Shown here: positions 53,827 through 61,972 of the stretch, one piece after another
Layout of the letters: each line of letters opens with the position of its first letter
Position numbering within the stretch: position 1 is the first letter of the stretch
Assembly (NCBI RefSeq): GCF_002776695.1
Contig: NZ_LFJC01000003.1
Coordinates: forward strand, 5,390,091 to 5,454,090
Source: Bradyrhizobium nitroreducens
GTDB lineage: Bacteria; Pseudomonadota; Alphaproteobacteria; Rhizobiales; Xanthobacteraceae
DNA: 64,000 nucleotides
Direction of reading: 5' to 3'
The notes under the pieces: model-generated
The model's input: only the letters and a program-made list of their open reading frames with translations
What the model was told of the DNA's origin: nothing
Databases searched by the model: none
Made by a program: the position numbers and the translations under genes

Positions 53827-54201
53827 ATGGTTTTTCTCAGCTTCGTCTACCGCTTCCTCACCAATTTCGCCTTCATGGCGATGGTGTATTTCAGCCTGAA
53901 TTTCATGGAGAAATATCCGAACCGGGCGATCGTCGCGATCCTGGTGCTGGTCTATGCCGCCATGCGCGCGGCCTCGACGCTGCGCGCCTTCTACTTCTAC
54001 CAGAAGATAGAGAGGCTGGAGGCCGAGACGCGGCGCCTTCAGGGTCCGATCAACGACGGTTCGGGCGGGACCAGCGCGCGCAAGCAGGTGGTCGCCGACG
54101 TTGCCCGGCTGCGCCGCGACGGCGAGCTCAAGTCCTATATGGACCTGTTCTTCCTCGCGCTGATCGTGCTGCTCTGCGTTGCCGCCATCCTGCGGCAGTA
54201 A
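53827..54201 (+). CDS. membrane protein, function unknown
   Basis: A 124-residue protein with two N-terminal helices (about 3-25 and 31-50), a charged central part with a short coiled-coil tendency (IERLEAETRRLQ), and a C-terminal helix (YMDLFFLALIVLLCVAAIL). No family was recognised. The frame is used normally and a hairpin follows its stop, so I consider it real. The gene is convergent with aat across a repeat-rich gap. Confidence 0.65.
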   Translation: MVFLSFVYRFLTNFAFMAMVYFSLNFMEKYPNRAIVAILVLVYAAMRAASTLRAFYFYQKIERLEAETRRLQGPINDGSGGTSARKQVVADVARLRRDGELKSYMDLFFLALIVLLCVAAILRQ

Positions 54202-54210
54202 TTCAAAGAC

Positions 54211-54240
54211 CAGAATGAAGCGCGAAGGCGCTTCATTCTG
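54211..54240. terminator. 13-base perfect hairpin after the membrane-protein gene
   Basis: CAGAATGAAGCGC and GCGCTTCATTCTG form a perfect 13-base stem with a GAAG loop, nine bases after the stop codon. No T-run follows on either strand. It probably ends or protects the upstream transcript. Confidence 0.55.
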
Positions 54241-54255
54241 ATCGCATCGCACCTG

Positions 54256-54358
54256 AGAGCGTTTTCGAGCGAAGTGGACACCGGTTCGCGTGAAGAAAAC
54301 GCGTCAAAACAAGAATCTAGAGCTTCGGTTCTGATTCAATCAGAACCGAAAACGCTCT
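54256..54358. repeat. 103-base dispersed repeat with 11-base terminal inverted repeats
   Basis: The ends are AGAGCGTTTTC (54256-54266) and GAAAACGCTCT (54348-54358). Inside, TTCGGTTCTGATT pairs with AATCAGAACCGAA around one base (54324-54350). The phrase GTTTTCGAGCGAAGTGGA near the left end is found repeatedly in Rhizobiales intergenic DNA by general knowledge. It lies between convergent genes. No transposase is present. Confidence 0.7.
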
Positions 54359-54372
54359 AAGACAACGATCGA

Positions 54373-55053
54373 CTACTGTCGCGAGGCGATGATCTCGAGC
54401 GCGCGTGCGCCCGGGATCGCGTCACCGTTTGAGAGCCGGAGGAAATCGCCGGGCTCGCCGGTCAGCGCCTTGTCGAGCAGCGCGGTGTAGCGCCGCCGCG
54501 AGATCTCGACCGCGCCAAAGCTCTTCAGGTGCTCCGTGACATATTGCGTGTCGAGCAGCTCGAAGCCGCCGTAAATCAGCCGCGCGACCAGATGCACGAG
54601 CGCGACCTTTGAAGCATCGCGCGCGGTGTGGAACATGCTCTCGCCGAAGAAGGCGCGTCCCAGGCTGACGCCGTACAGCCCGCCGACGAGATCATCGCCC
54701 TGCCAGGCCTCGACGCTGTGGCAATGGCCGAGCTCGTACAGGCCGCCATAGAGGTCGCGGATGCGCTTGTTGATCCAGGTGTCCTCGCGTCCTTCCTGCG
54801 GCGCGGCGCAGCCGGCGATCGTCGCCTTGAATGCGGTGTTCACCGTCACGCGAAACGCATCCGAGCGCACGGTGCGTGCAAGCCGCGAGGCGACGCGAAA
54901 TCCGGCGAGGGGGATGACGCCGCGAAGCTCCGGCTCGACCCAGAACAGGGTCGGATCGTCGGCGCTTTCCGCCATCGGGAAGATGCCGCAGGCGTAGGCG
55001 CGCAGCAGCACGGCCGGGGTGATTTCAGACGAAGCGGAGTCACGCGAAGTCAT
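54373..55053 (-). CDS. aat: leucyl/phenylalanyl-tRNA-protein transferase
   Basis: A 226-residue enzyme of the N-end rule. It adds leucine or phenylalanine from aminoacyl-tRNA to proteins with N-terminal Arg or Lys. Family blocks are AYACGIFPMAES, FWVEPELRGVIPL, GCHSVE-like GHCHSVEAW, GLYGVSLGRAFFGESMF and LDTQYVTEHLKSFGA. The ATG at 55053 is chosen over an upstream in-frame TTG. It is downstream of the signalling module and near the accBC genes. Confidence 0.94.
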   Translation of the reverse strand: MTSRDSASSEITPAVLLRAYACGIFPMAESADDPTLFWVEPELRGVIPLAGFRVASRLARTVRSDAFRVTVNTAFKATIAGCAAPQEGREDTWINKRIRDLYGGLYELGHCHSVEAWQGDDLVGGLYGVSLGRAFFGESMFHTARDASKVALVHLVARLIYGGFELLDTQYVTEHLKSFGAVEISRRRYTALLDKALTGEPGDFLRLSNGDAIPGARALEIIASRQ

Positions 55054-55112
55054 GGTGCGCAATCATAGCAGGATCGCGATGCGGTTGCGATGGGGCGCAG
55101 CAGGGCGCCAGC

Positions 55113-56228
55113 TCAGCCCGCGGCGGCGGTGCTGGTCTTGCCGAGGCTTGGGGTCACGCGGCCGAACTTCAGCACGATCCGGGTTCCGGAATGGGTGGGA
55201 TCGCGCTCGACCGAGGCGTCGAGCTTGGAGGCCATGGCCGCGACGATGCGCTGGCCCATGCCGGTGGAGCGCGGATCGGCCTTGACGTTGTCGCCGACGC
55301 CGTTGTCGGTGATCGACAGCAGGAGATCGTCGCCCTGTGCGTTCAGCTCGACATGGATCGGGCCGGCGCCGTCGGGATAGGCGTATTTCACCGCGTTCAT
55401 CACCAGCTCGTTGACGATGATGCCGACGGCGACCGCGCGGTCCGGGTCGATCTCGATCGGCTCGGCCTTCAGCGTCAGGCGAGACATCCGGTTACCTTCG
55501 GCCGAGCGGCGGAGATCCTCGAGCAGCGAGTCCAGATACTGGTTCAGGACCACACTCTTCAGGTCCTGCGACGTGTAGAGGCGGCGGTGCACCTGCGCGA
55601 CCGCGGCGACGCGGCCCATCGCATTGGTCAACGCCGCCTTGACCTCGTCCTGTGCGGCGGAGCTGGCCTGAAGGTGGAGCAGCGAGGCGATGATCTGAAG
55701 CGAATTGCCGACGCGGTGGTTGACCTCGCGCAGCAGCATCTCGCGTTCTGCCGCAAGGGCGGCATAGCGGTCGCGCGAGGCATGGATCTCGGCTTCCGCC
55801 TCCTCGCGCGCCTTCTGCAATTCGGCCTGGCGCAGCGCGCCCTCGGTCGCGACGTGGAGCAGGGGTATGAAATCGCCGGTGACGTCCTTGACGAGATAAT
55901 CGGCCGCGCCCGCCTTCAGCGCGGTGACGGCGATGTTGGAGTCCTGCGAGGCCGTGACGAACACCACGGGCGGGGCGCCCGGGATCGCCATGATCTGCTC
56001 CAGTGTCTCGAGGCCATCGAGGCCGGGCATGTACTGGTCGAGCGCGACCACGTCGATACCGCCATCGGTGTTTCCTTGGGCAACCGCGCGGCGGATGCGC
56101 TCCAGGCCTTCCTCGCCGCTGGCGGCATGGACGACCTTGTAGCCGCGCCGCGTCAGGCCGCGATCGACCAGGCGCGCCAGCGCACCGTCGTCATCGATGT
56201 AGAGCAGGGTGGGCGTGCGCTGGTTCAT
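55113..56228 (-). CDS. response regulator fused to HWE/HisKA_2 histidine kinase
   Basis: A 371-residue protein. A receiver domain (1-125) has its phospho-acceptor at D64 (VALDQYMPGLDG). A coiled coil (130-165) leads to a HisKA_2-type helix with H171 in LREVNHRVGNSLQII, then a HATPase domain ending about 355. Receiver first, kinase second means phosphorylation of D64 probably tunes the kinase. The ATG overlaps the stop of the next gene by four bases. It is the last gene of a three-gene module. Confidence 0.9.
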   Translation of the reverse strand: MNQRTPTLLYIDDDGALARLVDRGLTRRGYKVVHAASGEEGLERIRRAVAQGNTDGGIDVVALDQYMPGLDGLETLEQIMAIPGAPPVVFVTASQDSNIAVTALKAGAADYLVKDVTGDFIPLLHVATEGALRQAELQKAREEAEAEIHASRDRYAALAAEREMLLREVNHRVGNSLQIIASLLHLQASSAAQDEVKAALTNAMGRVAAVAQVHRRLYTSQDLKSVVLNQYLDSLLEDLRRSAEGNRMSRLTLKAEPIEIDPDRAVAVGIIVNELVMNAVKYAYPDGAGPIHVELNAQGDDLLLSITDNGVGDNVKADPRSTGMGQRIVAAMASKLDASVERDPTHSGTRIVLKFGRVTPSLGKTSTAAAG

Positions 56229-56665
56229 GGGGCGGCGGGCGGGACCTGGATGACCGAGAAGAACAGGCCGAGCTGCCGGATGGCATTGGCGAAATTCTCG
56301 TAGTTGACGGGCTTGGTGATGTAGACGTTGCAGCCGAGCTCGTAGCAACGCTTGATTTCCTGGCTGTCGTCGGTGGTGGTCAGCACCACCACGGGCGAGG
56401 CCTTCAGATATTTGTTTTCCTTGATCTGCCTGAGGATGTCGATCCCGGTCATGTCGGGCAGATTGAGGTCGAGCAGGATCAGGAGCGCGTTGCCCTTCTG
56501 CACGAGCCCGGAGCCGTCGGCGCCGAACAGGTGCTGCATCGCATCCGTGCCGTTCTGGAAGGAGACGATCTCGTTGTTGACCCCCGAGCGGCGGATGTTG
56601 CGCTCGATCAGGCGGGCGTGGCCCTCGTCGTCCTCGATCATGATGATGGTGACTGGCTGGGTCAT
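56225..56665 (-). CDS. single-domain response regulator, Rcp1-like
   Basis: A 146-residue receiver with nothing else. The acidic pocket is IEDDEGHARLIERN and the phospho-acceptor is D66 in LLDLNLPDMTG. The early RNIRRSG and the C-terminal extension match the Rcp1/CheY-like receivers that serve phytochromes and CHASE-type kinases. It overlaps both neighbours by four bases (ATGA), so all three are made together. Confidence 0.92.
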   Translation of the reverse strand: MTQPVTIIMIEDDEGHARLIERNIRRSGVNNEIVSFQNGTDAMQHLFGADGSGLVQKGNALLILLDLNLPDMTGIDILRQIKENKYLKASPVVVLTTTDDSQEIKRCYELGCNVYITKPVNYENFANAIRQLGLFFSVIQVPPAAP

Positions 56666-58188
56666 CGTTCTGCGTTCCGGTTGCTCTCATTCCAGGCGAT
56701 CGGCAGCGTGATGGTGAAGGTGCTGCCCGCGTTCAGTTCCGATGATACCGACATGGTGCCGCCGAGGCGACGCACAAGTGCACGCACATGCGCAAGACCG
56801 ATGCCCTGGCCGGGCTTGTCCTGGGTTCCTGCCCGGCGGAACAGGTCGAAGATACGCTGGTGATCCTTCGGATCGATCCCGCGGCCGTTGTCGCTGATCT
56901 CGAAGATGGCGTAGCCGAGCTTGGTCCGCCCGCGGATTCTGATCTCGCCGGGCACGCCGCTTTTCAGGTACTTGATGGCGTTGTCGATCAGATTCGAGAA
57001 GATCTGCTCGAGTGCGAGGCGGTCGCTCACGATATCAGGCAGCGGCTCGAGGCGAATCTCGGCCTGTGCCTCCGCCGCCTGATGCGCCAGCGTCGACACG
57101 ACGGCCTCGATCATCTCCCGCGTGTCGATCTTCACGGGCTGGAATTCGCGGCGGCCCTCGCGGGTGAGGTTGAGGATGGCCGAGATCAGCCGGTCCATCT
57201 TGGCGATCGACGTCTTGATGAAGCCGAGCGCTTCGGAAAAGTCCTCCGAGAGCTGCTTGTCGGCGCCGTCGAGCACGATTTCGCCCGGCCCGGCGGGGGC
57301 CAGCGGCGCGCCCTCCGCGGAAACGTGAGCAAGGCTGCCGATGCGGTGGAAGATGTCGCCGCCGAGCTCTTCGAGCTCGCTGGTGAAGCCCATGATGTTC
57401 ACGAGCGGCGAGCGCAGATCGTGGCTGACGATATAGGCGAAGCGTTGGATCTCGTCGTTGGCCTCGCGCAGATCCGCCGTGCGCTCGTCGACGACGGACT
57501 CCAGGTTGACGTTGGCATCGCGCAGCCGCGCTTCAGCCTCGTCACGGGCGCGGGCCGAGCGCCGCACCAGCCAGGTCGAGATCAAGGCCAACAGCACGAC
57601 GAGGCCGGAGCCGATGCCCGTCATCGAGGCAGCGAAGGTCTGGCTGCGGTCGGCATTTTCCGAGCGCAGCCGGAACAGCCGTTCCTCTTCCTGGATCATG
57701 CCCGTTGCGATCCTGGTGATGGCGGCCGTGGCGTCGGTGGAGACGACTTCGCGGATCAACGCGGCGGCCTTGTCGGGCTGGCCTTGGCGGATGAACTCCA
57801 TTTCCTGGGCGAACTGGCCGAGGCGCGTCTCGATCGCAGCGCTCAGTTTTTCGACGTTCTCGCGTTGCGCGGGATTGTCGCCGCTTTGGCGTGTCAGCTT
57901 GTCCAGCGCCGGGACGATCGCCTCCACGGCCTTTTCGTGGTCGATTTTGAAGCCTTCTGCCTGGGTCAGCAGGAACCCCCGGGCGGAGCTTTCCGCGCGC
58001 CGGATTTCCAGCAGCAGGCTGTTGATCTGGTTCTCCACCTCGATGGTGTGAACCACCCACTTGCTGTCCTCGCGCGCCTTGTTGACGAGATAGACCGAGC
58101 CGGCGCTGATGACGGCCAGAATCAGAAGACCCGCCGCGATCAGCAGGATCTGCCAGAATGCGCGCCGTCGTTGGGCCTCGGCCGTCAC
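56662..58188 (-). CDS. CHASE3-domain sensor histidine kinase
   Basis: A 508-residue membrane kinase. Helix 1 (about 12-34), a periplasmic CHASE3 domain (about 40-180; LLLEIRRAESSARGFLLT), helix 2 (about 190-208), a coiled-coil signal helix, then HisKA (FAYIVSHDLRSPLVNIMGF) and HATPase (ISDNGRGIDPKDHQRIFDLF; GQGIGLAHVRALV). The HisKA domain has an extra insertion (about 275-315) rich in glycine and acidic residues. It overlaps the Rcp1-like regulator gene by four bases and is the likely first kinase of the module. Confidence 0.9.
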   Translation of the reverse strand: MTAEAQRRRAFWQILLIAAGLLILAVISAGSVYLVNKAREDSKWVVHTIEVENQINSLLLEIRRAESSARGFLLTQAEGFKIDHEKAVEAIVPALDKLTRQSGDNPAQRENVEKLSAAIETRLGQFAQEMEFIRQGQPDKAAALIREVVSTDATAAITRIATGMIQEEERLFRLRSENADRSQTFAASMTGIGSGLVVLLALISTWLVRRSARARDEAEARLRDANVNLESVVDERTADLREANDEIQRFAYIVSHDLRSPLVNIMGFTSELEELGGDIFHRIGSLAHVSAEGAPLAPAGPGEIVLDGADKQLSEDFSEALGFIKTSIAKMDRLISAILNLTREGRREFQPVKIDTREMIEAVVSTLAHQAAEAQAEIRLEPLPDIVSDRLALEQIFSNLIDNAIKYLKSGVPGEIRIRGRTKLGYAIFEISDNGRGIDPKDHQRIFDLFRRAGTQDKPGQGIGLAHVRALVRRLGGTMSVSSELNAGSTFTITLPIAWNESNRNAER

Positions 58189-58293
58189 GACGGCCTCGCT
58201 CTGTCACGTTCGGTAGAAATCAAAACGCCCCCTTGGAACTGTCCCCGCGTCGAGAACGCAATAGGGGCCAAAGGGTTCCCGCCGGGGCGGGAT

Positions 58294-59649
58294 TTATTGC
58301 GGGGTGGGATCCTTGCCGGCCAAATACTGTTCCAGCCAGTGGATGTGGTAATCGCCGTTGATGATGTCGCCTTCCCGCACCAGCGCGCGGAACAGGGGCA
58401 GCGTGGTCTCGATGCCCTCCACCACCATCTCGTCCAGCGCCCGGCGGAGCCGCATGAGGCATTCGGCGCGGGTTTTGCCGTGCACGATCAGCTTGCCGAC
58501 CAGCGAATCGTAGTAGGGCGGGATCGTGTAGCCCTGGTAGACGGCGGAATCGATCCGCACCCCCAGTCCGCCGGGCGGATGGTATTGCAATATGCGGCCG
58601 GGCGAGGGGCGGAAGGTCTGGGGATTCTCGGCGTTGATGCGGCACTCGATCGCATGGCCGATCACCTGGATATCTTGCTGCCTTGCCGGCAAATCGCCCC
58701 CGGCGGCGATGCGGATCTGCTCCAGCACGAGGTCGATGTCGGTAATGCTCTCGGTGACGGGATGCTCGACCTGGATGCGGGTGTTCATCTCGATGAAGTA
58801 GAACTCGCCGTCCTCGTAAAGGAACTCGATGGTGCCGACGCCCAGATATTTCATGTCGCGCATGGCTTTCGCGCAGGTCTCGCCGATCTTGGCGCGCGCG
58901 GCGGCGTCAAGGACCGGCGAGGGACCTTCCTCCCAGACCTTCTGGTGGCGGCGCTGCAGCGAGCAGTCGCGCTCGCCGAGATGGATCGCGCCGCCGCGGC
59001 CGTCGCCGAGAATCTGGATCTCGATGTGGCGCGGCTTCTGGAGGTATTTTTCGAGGTAGACGGACGCATCGCCAAAGGCGGACTTGGCTTCGTTGGCCGC
59101 CGTCGACAGCGCGACCAGAAGGTCGGCCTCGCTGTGCGCGACCTTCATGCCCCGGCCGCCGCCGCCGGCGGCTGCCTTCACCAGCACCGGAAAGCCGATC
59201 TGCTTTGCGATCGCCATTGCGTCGTCGTCGGGCCCGACGGCGCCGTCCGAGCCGGGCACCACGGGGATGCCGAGCTTCTTGGCGGTCTTCTTGGCCTCGA
59301 TCTTGTCGCCCATCAGGCGGATGTGCTCGGCCTTGGGACCGATGAAATGCAGATTGTGCTCGGCGAGGATCTCCGCAAAGCGCGCGTTCTCCGACAGGAA
59401 GCCGTAGCCGGGATGCACGGCGTCGGCGCCGGTGATCTCGCACGCCGCGAGCAGCGCGGGCACGTTGAGATAGCTGTCCTTGGACGCCGGCGGCCCGATG
59501 CAGACGCTCTCGTCCGACAGGCGCACATGCATGGCGTCGGCGTCGGCAGTGGAGTGCACGGCGACGGTGGCGATCCCGAGCTCCTTGCACGCTCTGAGGA
59601 TGCGAAGGGCGATCTCGCCGCGATTGGCTATGAGGATCTTGTCGAACAT
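58294..59649 (-). CDS. accC: acetyl-CoA carboxylase, biotin carboxylase subunit
   Basis: A 451-residue enzyme that carboxylates the biotin on AccB using ATP and bicarbonate, the first step of fatty acid synthesis. Landmarks are IANRGEIALRILRACKELG, the ATP-grasp loop KAAAGGGGRGMKV, EMNTRIQVEHPVTE and HGKTRAEC. The C-terminus is of normal length. It lies after accB with a 79-base repeat-bearing gap and before the signalling module. Confidence 0.96.
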   Translation of the reverse strand: MFDKILIANRGEIALRILRACKELGIATVAVHSTADADAMHVRLSDESVCIGPPASKDSYLNVPALLAACEITGADAVHPGYGFLSENARFAEILAEHNLHFIGPKAEHIRLMGDKIEAKKTAKKLGIPVVPGSDGAVGPDDDAMAIAKQIGFPVLVKAAAGGGGRGMKVAHSEADLLVALSTAANEAKSAFGDASVYLEKYLQKPRHIEIQILGDGRGGAIHLGERDCSLQRRHQKVWEEGPSPVLDAAARAKIGETCAKAMRDMKYLGVGTIEFLYEDGEFYFIEMNTRIQVEHPVTESITDIDLVLEQIRIAAGGDLPARQQDIQVIGHAIECRINAENPQTFRPSPGRILQYHPPGGLGVRIDSAVYQGYTIPPYYDSLVGKLIVHGKTRAECLMRLRRALDEMVVEGIETTLPLFRALVREGDIINGDYHIHWLEQYLAGKDPTPQ

Positions 59650-59672
59650 GGTGCCTCAGCGGGCGAAGAGGG

Positions 59673-59725
59673 AGTAGCGAACAGCGAGTGGCAAGACGGG
59701 CATCATTCGCTATTCGCCATTCGCT
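59673..59725. repeat. heptamer repeats forming a dyad between accB and accC
   Basis: Three head-to-tail heptamers, ATTCGCT ATTCGCC ATTCGCT, occupy 59705-59725. Degenerate inverted copies (AGTAGCGA ACAGCGA GTGG) lie at about 59673-59691. The mRNA could fold into a stem between the two cistrons. Confidence 0.5.
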
Positions 59726-59728
59726 TAT

Positions 59729-60217
59729 TTATTCAATGATGACCAGCGGCTCGCCGTACTCGACCGGCTGGCCGTCCTCGACCAGGATCTGCGTCACCGT
59801 GCCGGCGCGCGGCGAGGGAATCTGGTTCATGGTCTTCATGGCTTCGATGATCAGCAGCGTCTGGCCGACCGAGACCTTGGTTCCGACTTCGATGAACGGC
59901 TTGGCGCCGGGCTCCGGCGCCCAATAGGCGGTGCCGACCATTGGCGAGCTGACGGCGCCGGGATGCTTCGACAGGTCGGGTCCGGCGGCGGCAGGCGCGG
60001 CCGAGGCGACCGGCAGGGCGGCGGGAGCGGCAGCCATCGGCATAGGCATGGTCGCGGCGACGCTGAGGTTGCGGGCGACGCGCAGGCGCAGGCCTGCGCG
60101 TTCGATCTCGATCTCGGTGAGGCTGGTCTCATCGAGCAGCAAAGCGAGCTCGCGGACGAGCGCGGAATCCTCGCTGGAAAACTTTGCGGCTGCTTTGTCG
60201 TCTGGCTGGCGCGCCAT
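59729..60217 (-). CDS. accB: acetyl-CoA carboxylase, biotin carboxyl carrier protein
   Basis: A 162-residue carrier. An N-terminal helical part (1-60), an alanine/proline-rich linker (about 65-85) and a biotinyl domain with the biotin lysine in IEAMKTMN. The ATG at 60217 begins the canonical MARQPDDKAA; upstream in-frame residues overlap aroQ and are not expected. It lies 37 bases after aroQ in the same orientation, the usual aroQ-accB-accC order of alphaproteobacteria. Confidence 0.95.
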   Translation of the reverse strand: MARQPDDKAAAKFSSEDSALVRELALLLDETSLTEIEIERAGLRLRVARNLSVAATMPMPMAAAPAALPVASAAPAAAGPDLSKHPGAVSSPMVGTAYWAPEPGAKPFIEVGTKVSVGQTLLIIEAMKTMNQIPSPRAGTVTQILVEDGQPVEYGEPLVIIE

Positions 60218-60254
60218 GTTCTTTGATCCGAATGTTCTGTTTGATGAGGGGGCT

Positions 60255-60722
60255 TCAGGCTTTGGGCTTGATGGCAAGCTTGGCGGCAAGGCCCTGGATG
60301 GCGAGGCGGTAACCCTCGATGCCGAAACCGCAGAGCGAGGCGAACGCCGCGCGTGCCGTATAGGAGTGGTGACGGAAGCTCTCGCGGGCGTGGATGTTGG
60401 TTACATGAACCTCGACCGTCGGGATCTGCACCGCGAGCAGGGCGTCGTGCAGTGCGATCGAGGTGTGCGAATAGCCGCCGGCATTGACGATGATGCCCTT
60501 CATCTTGCGGGCATGCGCCTCGTGGATGAAGTCGATCAACTCGCCTTCGCGGTTGGACTGCCGGCAATCGGCCTTGAGACCGAACGTCGCCGCGGTCTCC
60601 CGGCACAGCGCCTCGACGTCGGCCAGCGTGGCATGGCCGTACTTCTCGGGCTCGCGCGTCCCCAACATGTTGAGGTTCGGCCCGTTGAGGACGAGGATCG
60701 TGTCGGTTGCTGGTTCGGCCAT
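60255..60722 (-). CDS. aroQ: type II 3-dehydroquinate dehydratase
   Basis: A 155-residue dodecameric-type enzyme of the shikimate pathway. Family motifs are NGPNLNMLGTREPEKYG with the catalytic tyrosine at its end, NAGGYSHTSIALHDAL with the active-site histidine region, and EVHVTNIHARESFRHHSY. It is the first gene of aroQ-accB-accC here. The ATG at 60722 gives the normal length. Confidence 0.96.
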   Translation of the reverse strand: MAEPATDTILVLNGPNLNMLGTREPEKYGHATLADVEALCRETAATFGLKADCRQSNREGELIDFIHEAHARKMKGIIVNAGGYSHTSIALHDALLAVQIPTVEVHVTNIHARESFRHHSYTARAAFASLCGFGIEGYRLAIQGLAAKLAIKPKA

Positions 60723-60905
60723 TCCAATCCCGCAAAGAGGTGCTTCGGCGTGCCGGGGTTATAGGTAACAAAGCGCGTGAGGGGAAGCCTTGAAGGGCCT
60801 CCCAGGCGGCTTCAGGTACCTCATCCGGAGTGCAAAAACCTGTGCGGAAGCTACGGAAATTGCTTGTTAACCAGTCCAAAGCATGGCTGCCGCGCCAACG
60901 CCAAA

Positions 60906-60927
60906 GGGCGGGCATTGCTGCCCGCCC
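60906..60927 (-). terminator. terminator of the DUF1236 gene
   Basis: A perfect 9-base stem, GGGCGGGCA and TGCCCGCCC with a TTGC loop, lies 23 bases past the DUF1236 stop in its direction. On the minus strand TTT follows the stem. The short T-run makes it a moderate terminator. Confidence 0.55.
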
Positions 60928-60950
60928 CCTGAGGTTGCCGGTATCCGGCC

Positions 60951-61763
60951 TTAGCCTTCGATGATGTAGACGATCTCGCGCGTCTGCGGGCGGACGATCA
61001 CGTACTGGCCGCGGACGAAGATCACTTCATAGCCGCGCCACTGCGGGTAGATCTCGACGATCCGGGGCGGCAGCGGGTGGAAGTGGACGGACGCCGGGAC
61101 CGCGGCTCCCACCGAGATGTTGAAGTTGACGTTGGTGGTCTCCTCGATCTTGGTCGACTTGATCGCGGTGGAGATTTCGGTCCGCTTCTCGGGAGGCGGA
61201 GCGGAAGCGGTCGCAGAGGCGGTGCCGGTCGTGGTCTGAGACTTGGTGTCGCCAGCCTTGCTGTCCGCGCCCTTGGTCTGGGCGTTCATGTTGCCGCTCT
61301 TGGTATCTGTCTCAGAGCTCTTGGACTTGTCCATTTGGGACTTGTCCATCGTGCTCTTCGACTTGTCCTGCATGGACTTGTCCTGCGCGCCCTGGGCGTG
61401 CTCGCCCTTGGCCGAGCCGGCCTTCTCTTCAGCCGCGTTCTTGTTCATCGCGCCGGACTTCTCCATCCCGCCGGACTTCTCCATGGCACCGGATTTCTCC
61501 ATCGCGCCCGAGGACTTCTCCTCGGCGGCTCCGCCCGGCTTCATGGCACCGCCGGCCTGGCCGACGGTGCCCTTGTCCCGGCTCATGGCGCCGCCATGCT
61601 CCGCCGCGCCACCCGAAGGCTGCGCGTGCTGCGCCGGCTGCTGTTGCGTCGGCTGTGCGCCGGCCGCACCACCGGTGTCGCCTTTCATGCCCTGTGCGTT
61701 CGCCACACCTGCGCCCGCGACAAGTGCGGCCGCGGCAACCGAGATCATAAAGCGGTTCAACAT
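60951..61763 (-). CDS. exported DUF1236 protein with low-complexity repeats
   Basis: A 270-residue protein. The signal peptide (1-23) ends NAQ. Residues about 25-185 are low complexity, with repeated MEKSG and MDKS units (about 86-155) rich in Lys, Ser, Gly and Ala. The C-terminal 75 residues form the DUF1236 domain (VHFHPLPPRIVEIYP then EIVYII). GAGGAG precedes the ATG. DUF1236 proteins are abundant in Bradyrhizobium and related genera; no function is established. The repeat part may extend through the periplasm or bind a surface polymer. Confidence 0.85.
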   Translation of the reverse strand: MLNRFMISVAAAALVAGAGVANAQGMKGDTGGAAGAQPTQQQPAQHAQPSGGAAEHGGAMSRDKGTVGQAGGAMKPGGAAEEKSSGAMEKSGAMEKSGGMEKSGAMNKNAAEEKAGSAKGEHAQGAQDKSMQDKSKSTMDKSQMDKSKSSETDTKSGNMNAQTKGADSKAGDTKSQTTTGTASATASAPPPEKRTEISTAIKSTKIEETTNVNFNISVGAAVPASVHFHPLPPRIVEIYPQWRGYEVIFVRGQYVIVRPQTREIVYIIEG

Positions 61764-61916
61764 AGAATTCTCCTCACGTGGTTCTTTGCGTCATTGCCCG
61801 CGCCGACAACGAAAGGAGGTTTGAGTTGTTCCGGAACTTCGGCTGTTCCGCGGCATTTGTTTGTTGAACGCCAGATGAATGGTTTTGCACGAAGACGCCA
61901 AGGTTCGGCGCGCAAG

Positions 61917-61942
61917 AAAAAGGCCGGCTTTTGCAGCCGGCC
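61917..61942 (-). terminator. rho-independent terminator of the DsbA-family gene
   Basis: GGCCGGC and GCCGGCC pair around a seven-base loop (61922-61942), and the minus strand continues with TTTTT then CTT. The site is 31 bases past the stop codon, a clear intrinsic terminator. Confidence 0.8.
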
Positions 61943-61972
61943 CTTGGCTCGTTCACGATCGCAAGTCGTGGA

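Noticed and set aside
56788..59739. A 983-codon open frame on the plus strand
   Set aside because: It lies antisense to the CHASE3 kinase and accC. High GC gives few stop codons on the opposite strand, and no motif or ribosome site supports it.
61200..61560. Repeats in the DUF1236 gene taken for a CRISPR array
   Set aside because: The repeats are codon-scale, in frame and lack spacers of constant length, so they are protein low complexity.
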